A DNA stretch of 64,000 nucleotides from Kordia sp. TARA_039_SRF (GTDB lineage: Bacteria > Bacteroidota > Bacteroidia > Flavobacteriales > Flavobacteriaceae): positions 375,945 to 439,944 of the forward strand of contig SMNH02000001.1 in the NCBI GenBank assembly GCA_006383075.2. Reading direction: 5' to 3'. The position numbers and the translations under genes are program-made. Shown in pieces: positions 44,325-53,095 of this stretch. Position 1 is the stretch's first letter; every line of letters begins with the position of its first letter. Below the pieces are notes generated by a model. That model was given only the letters and a program-made list of their open reading frames with translations, searched no databases and was not told the DNA's origin.

Positions 44325-45848
44325 ATGGATATTTCAAACTTACCAGAACAGCCAGACATCATCTTAATCATTACTGATCAAGAACGTGCAACACAAAATT
44401 TCCCTGAAAATTGGGAGACAGACAATTTAAAAACCATGACTTTTTTAAAAGACAATGGTTTTACGTTTAACAAAGCATTTTGCAACTCGTGTATGTGCTC
44501 TCCGAGTAGAACCACCTTATTTACAGGTGTATATCCAGCACAACATGGCGTAACGCAAACACTTACTTTTGGTGGTCGTTATTCGGATGCAGAAACACAA
44601 TTAGATCCTAAAATATACAACATGGCACGCATGCTTTCAGGCGAAGGTTATGATGTGCAATACAGAGGGAAATGGCATTTAAGCAAAGGCGAAACTGAAG
44701 AAGGTTTAACAGCTTCCGAAATTGCACTAACAGGTTTTAGAGGTTGGATTGCTCCTGATGCGGGCGAAGATGTAAAACCGCAAAACTTTGGTGGCGGCTA
44801 CGCCAATCATGATGAAATGTACATACAACAAGGCATTGACTTTCTACGCGAAGTCAGAACCGCTAGAGAAAAAGGACAAAAGCGAGTTCCTTTTTGTTTG
44901 GTACTTTCACTAGTAAATCCACATGATGTATTGGCATATCCAAATGGCGTTGATTTTGGGTATACCGAAAGTGATTGGTCTGGCAGAAGTGTCGGTTTGC
45001 CGTATTCGGTAAATGAAGATTTGCTCAAAAACAAAAAACCGATGGCGCAATTTCAAATTGTGAAATCGGCAAATATATTACTTGGCGCTTTACCAACTGA
45101 TGAAGAAAAACTAAACTATATCAATTTTTACGCGAATACATTAACAAAAATAGACCATCAAATTGGTGAATTTATAGACGAACTATATCAGGTGAATAAT
45201 GCTGGAAATCGTATGGCAGATGAAGCGTTGGTGATTCGTATTTCAGATCATGGTGAAATGGGCTTAGCACACGGTGGCATGCGACAAAAAGCATTCAATG
45301 TATATGAAGAAACGCTCAATGTTCCGATGGTATTCTCGAATCCGATTCTTTTCCCTAGCAAAGACGAAAACGGAAACCCAATCGCGCAACGTAGTTCTAA
45401 CGAATTGGCGTCTTTAATTGACATTATGCCAACGATTGCTGCGATTGCCCATGTGGCAAATCCGTCCAAAGCATTGCAAGGAAATAACTTATTACCGATT
45501 ATCACGGAAGGAAAAAGCGTTCAAGACGAAATCTTGTTTACGTTTGATGACACCAAAGCGAGTTCGGCAGATTATCCTTCTGCAGTATTAGCAACCAATC
45601 GTATTCGTTGCATTCGCACCAAAGAATGGAAATTTGCATACTATTTTCATGCTTTGGGAAGTTATCCGACAGTGTACGAATTGTATCGCTTGACAGCTAA
45701 TGAAGATAACGAAATGGAAAATTTAGCGTACAATCCCGAATACAAAGACATCAGAGATCAACTCGCTAAAAAATTACAAGAAGCCGAAGAGCGACTCTTA
45801 CGACGCAAAGCAGTTACGGATGGACCTATCGCGCTAAGCAGACAATAA
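44325..45848 (+). CDS. Sulfatase family protein
   Basis: A 507-residue type I sulfatase-fold enzyme. Metal ligands lie in IITDQERATQN, and the modified-residue site reads CMCSPSRTTLFTG: Cys58 of CSPSR would become formylglycine through an FGE enzyme. The GKWHLSKG motif and ISDHGEMG are also present. There is no signal peptide, so it may be cytoplasmic, unlike the secreted polysaccharide sulfatases of marine Bacteroidota. Substrate unknown. It is followed by a compound repeat. Confidence 0.88.
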   Translation: MDISNLPEQPDIILIITDQERATQNFPENWETDNLKTMTFLKDNGFTFNKAFCNSCMCSPSRTTLFTGVYPAQHGVTQTLTFGGRYSDAETQLDPKIYNMARMLSGEGYDVQYRGKWHLSKGETEEGLTASEIALTGFRGWIAPDAGEDVKPQNFGGGYANHDEMYIQQGIDFLREVRTAREKGQKRVPFCLVLSLVNPHDVLAYPNGVDFGYTESDWSGRSVGLPYSVNEDLLKNKKPMAQFQIVKSANILLGALPTDEEKLNYINFYANTLTKIDHQIGEFIDELYQVNNAGNRMADEALVIRISDHGEMGLAHGGMRQKAFNVYEETLNVPMVFSNPILFPSKDENGNPIAQRSSNELASLIDIMPTIAAIAHVANPSKALQGNNLLPIITEGKSVQDEILFTFDDTKASSADYPSAVLATNRIRCIRTKEWKFAYYFHALGSYPTVYELYRLTANEDNEMENLAYNPEYKDIRDQLAKKLQEAEERLLRRKAVTDGPIALSRQ

Positions 45849-45860
45849 TTGACTTTTGGA

Positions 45861-45998
45861 AAAGACTATCTTAAAAGTACCTATTTCGTCAAACCGAACT
45901 TGATTCGGTTTCCCACAACAGTTGAAAATCAATATAATGAGATTCTGAGTCAAGCTCAGAATGATGTTAGTTACAACTTTTAAGACAGTCTTTTTTTA
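45861..45998. repeat. Compound hairpin repeat, copy 3
   Basis: Outer arms AAAAGACTATCTTAAAAGT and ACTTTTAAGACAGTCTTTT (one mismatch, ending in T7) enclose AAACCGAA/TTCGGTTT with loop CTTGA (45892-45912) and ATTCTGAG/CTCAGAAT with loop TCAAG (45943-45963). The loops are exact complements, as in copy 1. It follows the sulfatase gene. Confidence 0.82.
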
Positions 45999-46082
45999 TA
46001 AAACTTTTTCTTCCTTATTACAGGAAACACTTGAAGTTTGTGTATCTTGGAAACTATACTTAAAATTCATGCGTAAAGTTTT

Positions 46083-47024
46083 ATGAAACGTCTCCTTTCA
46101 GAAATTTTTCAAATTTGTATCGGAATTCTATTGGCGAGTGTTGGACTGAAAATGTTCTTGCTGCCCAATGGCTTTTTAGATGGCGGCGTTACAGGAATTG
46201 CCATTTTATTAGGCGAACTTTTTGGATTAAATGTTTCTATAGTATTGCTTATTACCAGCATTCCGTTTTTAGTTTTAGCGTGGTTTACATTGACAAAACG
46301 CATCTTTATAAAATCGGTACTTTCTATTATCGGATTGGCTATTTTTATTCAGATTGAAAACTTTTCTGTCGTTACTGAAGACAAACTTCTCATTGCTATT
46401 TTTGGCGGGTTATCGCTTGGCGCGGGAATTGGTATTACGATAAAAAATGGTGCGGTATTAGACGGTTCTGAAATTTTAGGAATCTTTATCAACGAACGTT
46501 TAGGTATTAGTATTGGCAAAGTTATTTTAGCGTTTAACGCGATATTATTCAGCTTAACGGCGTTGCTCCTTTCGGTAGAAATTGCCATGTATTCTATTTT
46601 AACATTCTTGGTCACGGCTAAAATCATTGACTTGATGATTGAAGGTTTTGAAGACTTTGTCGGATTGATGATTGTCTCTGAAAATTATATCGAAATAGAA
46701 GAAGAACTCATCAAAGTGGTCGGTACAGGCATGACCTTGTACAAATCGGCGCGTGGTTATGGAAAACGTGGAACACAGACAGAAAAGGACATCATTCACA
46801 CCGTCATCAACCGAATTGACATTCGCCGAACGTACAATTTGATTGAAAAAATTGATCCAGATGCGTTTATTATCGAATTTGACGTTAACCGAATCAAAGG
46901 CGGCATTTTGACCAAATATCTCACCACAGACGGACTCAAAAAGTTATCGCCAGCGTTGTACAAACAAGAAGATGACGAACTCAAAAATGATTCAAAGAAA
47001 ATATCAAAAAAGGTAAAAAAATAG
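46083..47024 (+). CDS. YitT family membrane protein
   Basis: A 313-residue protein with five or six hydrophobic helices in the first 200 residues and a soluble C-terminal DUF2179 domain (RGYGKRGTQTEKDIIHTV), the standard YitT layout. Signature GFLDGGVTGIAILL near residue 30 and KNGAVLDGSEILGI near 125 support it. Function is not established. Single gene just before the helicase. Confidence 0.88.
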   Translation: MKRLLSEIFQICIGILLASVGLKMFLLPNGFLDGGVTGIAILLGELFGLNVSIVLLITSIPFLVLAWFTLTKRIFIKSVLSIIGLAIFIQIENFSVVTEDKLLIAIFGGLSLGAGIGITIKNGAVLDGSEILGIFINERLGISIGKVILAFNAILFSLTALLLSVEIAMYSILTFLVTAKIIDLMIEGFEDFVGLMIVSENYIEIEEELIKVVGTGMTLYKSARGYGKRGTQTEKDIIHTVINRIDIRRTYNLIEKIDPDAFIIEFDVNRIKGGILTKYLTTDGLKKLSPALYKQEDDELKNDSKKISKKVKK

Positions 47025-47054
47025 CTTTCCGCAGGCTAAACACATGAAATACAC

Positions 47055-47062
47055 TACATTTG
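47055..47062 (+). promoter_or_regulatory. -7 promoter box of the helicase gene
   Basis: TACATTTG matches TAnnTTTG 17 bases before the ATG. Confidence 0.5.
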
Positions 47063-47078
47063 CGGAAAATTAACACTT

Positions 47079-48428
47079 ATGGCAACTTTTCAAGATTTTG
47101 ACCTTACCAAACAATTACACTACGCCATTGACGATTTGGGTTTTACCACGCCAACGCCGATTCAAGAGCAATCGTTTTCTGTAATTCGTTCTGGAAAAGA
47201 CGTGGTGGGAATTGCGCAAACAGGAACGGGAAAAACCTTTGCCTATATGTTGCCATTGCTGCGCGATTTAAAATTCTCAAAGCAAGTCAATCCACGAATT
47301 TTAGTCTTAGTTCCAACGCGGGAATTGGTGATTCAAGTCGTGGAACAAATTGAGTTATTTGCTAAATACATCAACGTTCGAATTGTAGGCGTGTACGGCG
47401 GTGTGAACATGAATACACAAGCTCAAAGTTTGCAACAAGGCGCTGATATTGTAGTTGCTACGCCAGGTCGTTTGTACGATTTGGTATTGAGTCGCGCTTT
47501 GCAATTGAAAGCCATTAAAAAGTTGGTCATTGACGAAGTAGATGTGATGTTGGATTTAGGATTTCGCTATCAAATCACGAATATTTTTGAATTGCTTCCT
47601 GAACAACGTCAAAACATTATGTTTTCAGCAACAATGACGGATGATGTAAACGTTTTGATTGACGATTTTTTCATTGCGCCGCATACCATTTCGATTGCTG
47701 TAAGCGGAACACCGTTGGACAATATTTCACAAACCTGTTACGCAGTTCCTAACTTTTACACGAAAGTCAATCTGCTAAAATACCTTCTCAAAGATGCTGA
47801 AACGTATAGCAAAGTCTTAATTTTCATCACCAACAAACGTTTGGCAGACCGATTGTTTGAATCGCTGCAGCGCGAATTTGGTGAGGAAGTTGCGGTGATT
47901 CATTCCAACAAAACACAAAACTACCGAATTCGTTCTATTGAAAATTTCAACGCAGGTGAAAACCGAATTCTAGTCGCAACCGATGTGATGGCGCGTGGTT
48001 TGGATTTGGAGATGATTACGCATGTTTTCAACTTTAACACGCCCAACTATCCTGAAAATTACATGCACAGAATCGGTCGTGCAGGTCGCGCGAAAGCCAA
48101 AGGAAACGCTATTTTATTCTACACCGAAAAAGAAAAAGAAGACAAAGACGCGATTGAAACTTTGATGAATTACGAAATTCCGCAATTGGAAATTCCAGCA
48201 GCAGTTGTGATTTCAACCGAATTGGCTCCTGAAGAACAAACCCGCATTCGCGAGCGCAACAATCCTTCAAAAACAGAAGGTTTGGAAGCTGGTTTTCACG
48301 AAAAGAAAGAAAAGAACAAGAAAACCAATCAAGGTGGTTCGTATCGAAGAGAAATCGCGAAAAAATACAAAAAACCTAAAACGAGAGGTGATAAAAATTA
48401 CAATCGTCGGAATAAGAAACGGAAATAA
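47079..48428 (+). CDS. DEAD-box RNA helicase (RhlE-like)
   Basis: A 449-residue helicase with Q-motif FTTPTPIQEQSF, AQTGTGKT (motif I), VATPGRLYD (Ib), motif II, FSATM (III), and ATDVMARGLD and HRIGRAGR in the second RecA domain. Motif II reads IDEVD, with Val instead of the Ala of DEAD. A basic, Lys/Arg-rich tail of about 60 residues follows, as in RhlE-type proteins that aid ribosome assembly or cold growth. Monocistronic. Confidence 0.93.
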   Translation: MATFQDFDLTKQLHYAIDDLGFTTPTPIQEQSFSVIRSGKDVVGIAQTGTGKTFAYMLPLLRDLKFSKQVNPRILVLVPTRELVIQVVEQIELFAKYINVRIVGVYGGVNMNTQAQSLQQGADIVVATPGRLYDLVLSRALQLKAIKKLVIDEVDVMLDLGFRYQITNIFELLPEQRQNIMFSATMTDDVNVLIDDFFIAPHTISIAVSGTPLDNISQTCYAVPNFYTKVNLLKYLLKDAETYSKVLIFITNKRLADRLFESLQREFGEEVAVIHSNKTQNYRIRSIENFNAGENRILVATDVMARGLDLEMITHVFNFNTPNYPENYMHRIGRAGRAKAKGNAILFYTEKEKEDKDAIETLMNYEIPQLEIPAAVVISTELAPEEQTRIRERNNPSKTEGLEAGFHEKKEKNKKTNQGGSYRREIAKKYKKPKTRGDKNYNRRNKKRK

Positions 48429-48598
48429 TGTACCGATGTAGCATTTTTTTAATGTAACAATGGTTTGATTTGAAAATTTTCTTTAGTGACAAAATTGCTT
48501 CTTAAAAACGACAAAAAACGAAGAACAAAGAACGAGTTGACAAATCCACAAAAAACAAAAGACAAACAACAAACCACAAAAAATCGTATCTTTTCTTC

Positions 48599-49015
48599 AT
48601 GAAAAAACTCCTTCTTCTTCTCGCGCTTTTTACAATGCAATTTGGTTTCAGTCAGAAAACTGTAGAAACCATTAATAAAGAAAATCGAAAATGTCTCGAA
48701 AACGCCATGCCTACTACATTTGGAAGTGTCAAATGTGAAAAAGCAGCGTTGGCATCTTGGAAAAAATTGATGGACAAAACCTTGCAACAACTAAAAGAAC
48801 ATCCGGAAACAGCATCTACAAGTTTACTATTTGATTCGCAAACACATTGGCTTAAATTTCAAAAAGCAGACTTGGCTTTTTACGGAGCATTTTACCACAA
48901 ATTATACGAAGGCGGCACCATGACAATGGCAGCAGTAGCAACGCATGAAAAACAACAATTCCGCAAACGCACCATGTATTTACTGGAGTTTTTGGAAATT
49001 TTGAATGAAAAATAA
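48599..49015 (+). CDS. LprI-family (DUF1311-like) secreted protein
   Basis: A 138-residue protein with a signal peptide ending FSQ (about residues 16-19). The mature part starts with a CLE...C cysteine pair (NRKCLEN, SVKCEKAA) and a helical TSLLFDSQTHWLKFQKADL stretch, which fits the lysozyme inhibitor LprI/DUF1311 family. Lysozyme inhibition is only known for some members. The fit is moderate. It is single and follows a low-complexity A-rich region. Confidence 0.6.
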   Translation: MKKLLLLLALFTMQFGFSQKTVETINKENRKCLENAMPTTFGSVKCEKAALASWKKLMDKTLQQLKEHPETASTSLLFDSQTHWLKFQKADLAFYGAFYHKLYEGGTMTMAAVATHEKQQFRKRTMYLLEFLEILNEK

Positions 49016-49191
49016 TCACATACGTTTCAAAGCACATCTCGATACAATTTTCTGTCGAAAATCACTCGATGTGACGTTTCTTTTAATGTGCTAATTTAAT
49101 GATTTGAAAATTTGGTGATTTTCTTTTTCTTTTTCTTTTTTGCTTCGCAAAATTGTTTTTGATTCTTTGTTTGGCACATAACAAAACTGTC

Positions 49192-49211
49192 ATTCCTGCG
49201 TAGGCAGGAAT
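49192..49211. repeat. ATTCCTGC hairpin
   Basis: Perfect 8-bp stem ATTCCTGC (49192-49199) with GCAGGAAT (49204-49211), loop GTAG. Same arms as at 21073-21115. Confidence 0.65.
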
Positions 49212-49278
49212 CTACCGTTGGAAATAAGAATACGCTATAGAAAACTTCAGACAACAAAATTTTCAAACAACTTGGATT

Positions 49279-49396
49279 CGTCTTTGTGAAAGTTTTATAA
49301 AAACTTGTGGCAATCTGTTTCTTTTCAAAGTACAATTAAAGTACAATTATGGTATGATACAAACAGACTGCCACGTCATACTTCCTCGCAGTGACG
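49279..49396. repeat. CGTCATTACGAGG-type repeat, copy 2
   Basis: It shares AAACTTGTGGCAATCTGTTT and GTCATACTTCCTCG with the copy at 16120-16225; the centre is longer. Inner arms GTGGCAATCTGTTT and AAACAGACTGCCAC pair with one mismatch. Confidence 0.75.
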
Positions 49397-49404
49397 TTTC
49401 TTTT

Positions 49405-49440
49405 CAATGTGCTAATTTGATGATTTGAAAATTTGATAAT
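49405..49440. repeat. AT-rich dispersed word
   Basis: Contains ATGTGCTAATTTGATGAT plus TTTGAAAATTTGATAAT. Close copies lie at 49084-49120 and 38262-38299; inverted copies at 16242-16272 and 49609-49653. Confidence 0.55.
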
Positions 49441-49739
49441 GTTTTTTTCGCTATTAATCTTTAAAATTGAATTTTCTGTAATATCTACTCAAATAGCAAC
49501 TTAAAAAAGAAAAATTGCGCCAGCAATTCAAAAAAATCTAATCATCTAAAAGCAAAGCCGTCTAAAAAGTCCAACAATCCAAGCAAGTGCAAAGCACGAC
49601 AATAAAAAATTTTCAAATTGACACATTTCCAAATTGATAGATTGGTACATTAAAAAATCCTGTAGTTTCAAACATTTGCTTTTATTTGTAGCATTTAATA
49701 CTTATGTTTGTAGTAACGTAGATTATAAACACCAATGCT

Positions 49740-50507
49740 ATGCGAAATATTCAAAAGAACATCAAGCATTTACGCTCGTTGAAAGGGTTTTCACAGGAAC
49801 GTTTTGCAGAAGATTTAGGCTGGTCGCGCTCGATGGTTGGTTCGTATGAAGAAGGTCGTTCGGAACCGCCGATTGATCGCTTGATTGATTTGTCCGACTA
49901 TTTCAAATTACCGATTGATATTTTAGTCAAAAACGATCTCACACAAGCCAAAGACAGCTCGTTTATGCAGGTCGGAAACCAGCGATTGCTCTTCCCGATT
50001 ACGGTAAACGAAGACGATGAAGAACTCATTGAAATCATTCCCACACAAGCTTCTGCGGGATATTTGGCTGGTTATGCCGATCCAGAATATATTGAACAAT
50101 TGCAAAAAATAAAGTTGCCGTTTTTACCCACAGGAACGCACAGAGCGTTTCCGATAAAAGGCGATTCCATGTTGCCTGTAAAAGACGGTTCGTATATTGT
50201 CGCAAAATTCGTGGACGACATCAACGACATTAGAGACGGGCGCACGTATGTGGTGCTGACCAAAAATGACGGTTTGGTGTACAAACGTGTGTCGCGACAT
50301 TTTACAGGACAAGGTTTGTTATTGAGTAGCGATAACAAAGCCTACGAGCCGTTTGTGGTGCCGAATGAAGATGTGTTGGAACTTTGGGAATTTACCTGTT
50401 GCATCAATACGCAAGAATATGACGAAAAAGAGTTGAAACTCAGCAGTATCATGGCGATGTTTCGCGAATTGCAAGTCGAATTGGAAGCGGTGAAACGAAT
50501 GTCATAA
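49740..50507 (+). CDS. XRE/LexA-like repressor with S24 peptidase domain
   Basis: A 255-residue regulator. Residues 1-60 are a Cro/CI-type helix-turn-helix (FSQERFAEDLGWSRSMVGSY); residues 95-220 are a LexA/UmuD-type S24 domain with possible cleavage site Ala106-Gly107, Ser143 in GDSML and Lys182 in VYKRV. Such repressors self-cleave when RecA is active. A short helical tail ends the protein. It is followed two bases later by the DnaQ/GIY-YIG nuclease gene, so it probably controls a DNA-damage response unit. Confidence 0.85.
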   Translation: MRNIQKNIKHLRSLKGFSQERFAEDLGWSRSMVGSYEEGRSEPPIDRLIDLSDYFKLPIDILVKNDLTQAKDSSFMQVGNQRLLFPITVNEDDEELIEIIPTQASAGYLAGYADPEYIEQLQKIKLPFLPTGTHRAFPIKGDSMLPVKDGSYIVAKFVDDINDIRDGRTYVVLTKNDGLVYKRVSRHFTGQGLLLSSDNKAYEPFVVPNEDVLELWEFTCCINTQEYDEKELKLSSIMAMFRELQVELEAVKRMS

Positions 50508-50509
50508 CT

Positions 50510-51883
50510 ATGTCAACAAACCAAATTTATACGATTATTGACGTTGAAACGACTGGACGTACAAATAAAATCACGGAGATTGCTATTTTTCGTTTGGACG
50601 GAAATGAAATTGTGGATGAATTCACCTCGTTGGTCAATCCGAACGCGCTCATTCCGACACATATTACAGCATTGACAGGCATTGACAACGAAATGGTAGC
50701 CGATGCACCAACATTTTCAGAAATTGCGCAAGACGTGTTGCGAATTACGAAAGACAGCATTTTTGTAGCACATAATGTCAATTTTGACTACAACGTGATT
50801 CGCAATGAATTTAAGGAATTGGAGATAGACTTTCGTCGGAAGAAACTCTGTTCGGTTCGCTTGTCGCGAAAACTCATTCCAGGATTGCCTTCGTATAGCT
50901 TGGGAAAATTGTGCAAATCGCTCAACATTCATATTTCTGATAGACACAGAGCGCGTGGCGATGCTGCAGCGACGGTTGTATTATTTCAGCTCTTACGCTC
51001 CAAAGAAACTGCCGAAGAAACCTTTCAGCAATTTTTAAAGAAAACTTCGAAAGAAGCTACGCTGCCACCACATTTGCCTAGCAAAATTTTTGACGAATTA
51101 CCCAACAAACCTGGCATCTACTATTTTAAAAACAAGCGTGGGAAAGTCATTTATGTCGGAAAGGCAAAAAACATTCAAAAACGCGTGTTGGGACATTTTT
51201 ATCACAAGTCCAAAAAAGAACTCGATTTGTGCAGAGAAACTGCCGATATCGATTACGAATTATCAGGAAGCGAATTGATTGCTTTATTGATGGAAGATGC
51301 AGCCATAAAGCACTATTATCCGCGTTACAATGTGGCTTCCAAGCGCATGCCGAAACGCTTTGCCATTTTTGAATATGCTGATCGACGTGGTGTACGGCAT
51401 TTAGCGATTAATGATGCAAAAGTCATTCAAAATCCGTTGCTTGTTTTTTACAATATCCGCGATTGCAGAACGTATTTGGAGCGTTTGTGCATGCAGTTTG
51501 AGTTGTGTCCGAAATACTGTCATTTGCAAGAAAACGTTCAAGAATGTTCACACTTTATGATTCAATCGTGTAAAGGTATTTGCAAAAACGAAGAAGCCAT
51601 TGAAGCGTACAACGAACGTGTAAAACAAGCTATTGATTACAGCAAAGAATCTTCTCAAAATCTAGTCATCAAGCAAAAAGGCAGAAACACCAATGAAGAA
51701 GCTTTTGTTTTGGTCAAAAATGGTTTGTATCTCGGATATGGTTTTATTGACAACGAAGTACAAATCACACACGCTGACGAATTAGAACATCACCTCATCA
51801 AACAAAAAGACAATATGGATGTACAACGGATATTGCGAAAAGTGTTGTTGGATGTGAATGTAAGGCGTGGGTTGGTTTTGTAA
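50510..51883 (+). CDS. DnaQ-like exonuclease fused to a GIY-YIG nuclease
   Basis: A 457-residue fusion. Residues 1-165 are a DEDDh 3'-5' exonuclease (Asp11, Glu13 in DVETTG, Asp93, His146, Asp151), as in DNA polymerase III epsilon. Residues 200-290 are a GIY-YIG module of the UvrC/Cho type (GIY 202-204, YVG 215-217, Arg225, Glu255). The C-terminal third has a cluster of cysteines (CPKYC, CSHF, CKGIC) that may bind metal. The likely role is cleavage and trimming at damaged DNA. It is coupled to an S24 repressor. Confidence 0.88.
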   Translation: MSTNQIYTIIDVETTGRTNKITEIAIFRLDGNEIVDEFTSLVNPNALIPTHITALTGIDNEMVADAPTFSEIAQDVLRITKDSIFVAHNVNFDYNVIRNEFKELEIDFRRKKLCSVRLSRKLIPGLPSYSLGKLCKSLNIHISDRHRARGDAAATVVLFQLLRSKETAEETFQQFLKKTSKEATLPPHLPSKIFDELPNKPGIYYFKNKRGKVIYVGKAKNIQKRVLGHFYHKSKKELDLCRETADIDYELSGSELIALLMEDAAIKHYYPRYNVASKRMPKRFAIFEYADRRGVRHLAINDAKVIQNPLLVFYNIRDCRTYLERLCMQFELCPKYCHLQENVQECSHFMIQSCKGICKNEEAIEAYNERVKQAIDYSKESSQNLVIKQKGRNTNEEAFVLVKNGLYLGYGFIDNEVQITHADELEHHLIKQKDNMDVQRILRKVLLDVNVRRGLVL

Positions 51884-51904
51884 TATTTTGAACAGAAACT
51901 GATT

Positions 51905-52723
51905 ATGAGTAAATGTAAATATGACGTTAAAACAGCACTTGAAGAATACTTTCCAAGTTTATTGAAACTAATTGAAAATAGGGAAATTTCATGGAAACAA
52001 ATAAATTCAGGTACTGAAAAGCATCTTTCATTTTACAAAGAAAAACTTATGGAATCGAAAGAAAGTAAAATTATTATAGATTGTACTTTTTATAGCTTCA
52101 TCATAGGTAATAAATATAGAAATTCTAAAACTATTCCCATGTCTGATTTCTTTAATAGAACATTTATTGAGTTACATTCAAGATTGTCTAATCAGGAATT
52201 GGATCTTCTGTCCCAAATCATAAAAAAAGTATTAACAAATTTTGATTATAAGTATTTGAATTTCATCGGTGAATTGGCAACTTTGAACGCGTACAAAACC
52301 ACAGGAAAATATCTACTTCTTAATGTGGAAGAAAAGATATTTTCTACTAAAAAAAGTAAAAAAGCTGATTTTTCTTTTAGAAGAAATGATGATGGTTATG
52401 AATTTCTTGTAGAAGTTAGAAATATTCATTTGCAGCAAAGAAATCTGGATAGTGCTTTGAAAATTAAGAATCATATTGAAAATAAGTTGAGAGAAAAAAT
52501 TGAAGAAAAAAAACTCAATCTTCCACATAAAAAAGATGTTTATATTCAGCCAGTTGTGTGGGTTGAATCTGAGTACCAAATTGAAATTATTTCTAAATTA
52601 TATACAGATGGAAGAATGACGTTTAAAAACATCTTTGTTCCTATGACTTATGTAACTTACAGAATAAATGGTAGAGCGTTTGAGCACAGATTTGAATATG
52701 TAACCACTATTCTTAATGATTAA
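51905..52723 (+). CDS. Hypothetical protein, possible PD-(D/E)xK nuclease
   Basis: A 272-residue protein, not recognised. Base composition is more AT-rich than its neighbours, a hint of horizontal transfer. Near the middle GELATLNAY (Glu123), KKADFSF (Asp155) and FLVEVRN (Glu170, Arg172) follow the order E...D...ExK/R of PD-(D/E)xK nucleases, although a Lys is not seen where expected. It stands directly after the DnaQ fusion gene (21 bases) and before a toxin-antitoxin pair. The nuclease idea is a guess. Confidence 0.5.
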   Translation: MSKCKYDVKTALEEYFPSLLKLIENREISWKQINSGTEKHLSFYKEKLMESKESKIIIDCTFYSFIIGNKYRNSKTIPMSDFFNRTFIELHSRLSNQELDLLSQIIKKVLTNFDYKYLNFIGELATLNAYKTTGKYLLLNVEEKIFSTKKSKKADFSFRRNDDGYEFLVEVRNIHLQQRNLDSALKIKNHIENKLREKIEEKKLNLPHKKDVYIQPVVWVESEYQIEIISKLYTDGRMTFKNIFVPMTYVTYRINGRAFEHRFEYVTTILND

Positions 52724-52808
52724 ACGAGCTAAAATTTATTTCATATTTTCATAAAACCGTTGCCTATATCATACCAAACTTTCAATTCACCACTAATGAT
52801 TTTTAAAA

Positions 52809-52847
52809 TTTGTATTTGATGCGTTTTTGGTGTAAATTTACACCAAA
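52809..52847 (+). promoter_or_regulatory. Promoter with a 22-bp operator palindrome, parDE
   Basis: TTTG (52809-52812), 20 bases, TAAATTTA (52833-52840) form a promoter. A perfect 22-bp palindrome TTTGGTGTAAA/TTTACACCAAA (52826-52847) covers the -7 box, as expected of an autorepressed toxin-antitoxin operator. Confidence 0.75.
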
Positions 52848-52855
52848 TAAATATT

Positions 52856-53095
52856 ATGGCAAGACAAAGTATCACATTTACAGAACCTAATGACGAGTGG
52901 TTAAAAGCACAAGTGGAAAGTCAAGAATACACTAGCAAAAGTGAGTTAATCAATGATTTGATTCGCCAAGCGCGAAAACAGCAAACCCAAATTGACTGGA
53001 TTCGTGCAAAATTAGAAAAAGCTGAAAACAGTGGTTTTACGAAAGATAGCCAACAAGAAATTTTAGCGCAATCGAAGTCTTTGTTGCATGGCTAA
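52856..53095 (+). CDS. parD: ParD-type antitoxin
   Basis: A 79-residue protein with a ribbon-helix-helix N-terminus (RQSITFTEPNDEWLKAQV, then YTSKSELINDLIRQAR) and a charged C-terminal helix that would wrap the toxin. It is the RHH/ParD-type antitoxin of a ParE/RelE pair, overlapping the toxin gene by eight bases, and probably represses its own promoter through the 22-bp palindrome. Confidence 0.88.
   Translation: MARQSITFTEPNDEWLKAQVESQEYTSKSELINDLIRQARKQQTQIDWIRAKLEKAENSGFTKDSQQEILAQSKSLLHG

Larger units (their letters stand above)
49016..49739. repeat. 724-base repeat-rich intergenic region
   Basis: No gene is seen. In order it holds a TCGA-type REP (49029-49080, inner hairpin ATTTTC/GAAAAT), the AT-rich ATGTGCTAATTTGATG word (49084-49120), an ATTCCTGC hairpin (49192-49211), the CGTC-type element (49279-49396), the AT-rich word again (49405-49440) and its inverse (49609-49653), and G/A word debris. 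It separates the LprI-like gene from the S24 regulator. Confidence 0.65.

Noticed and set aside
49084-49653. AT-rich repeated word as a CRISPR array
   Set aside because: Copies are unevenly spaced, imperfect, occur in both orientations and lack spacer-like units.
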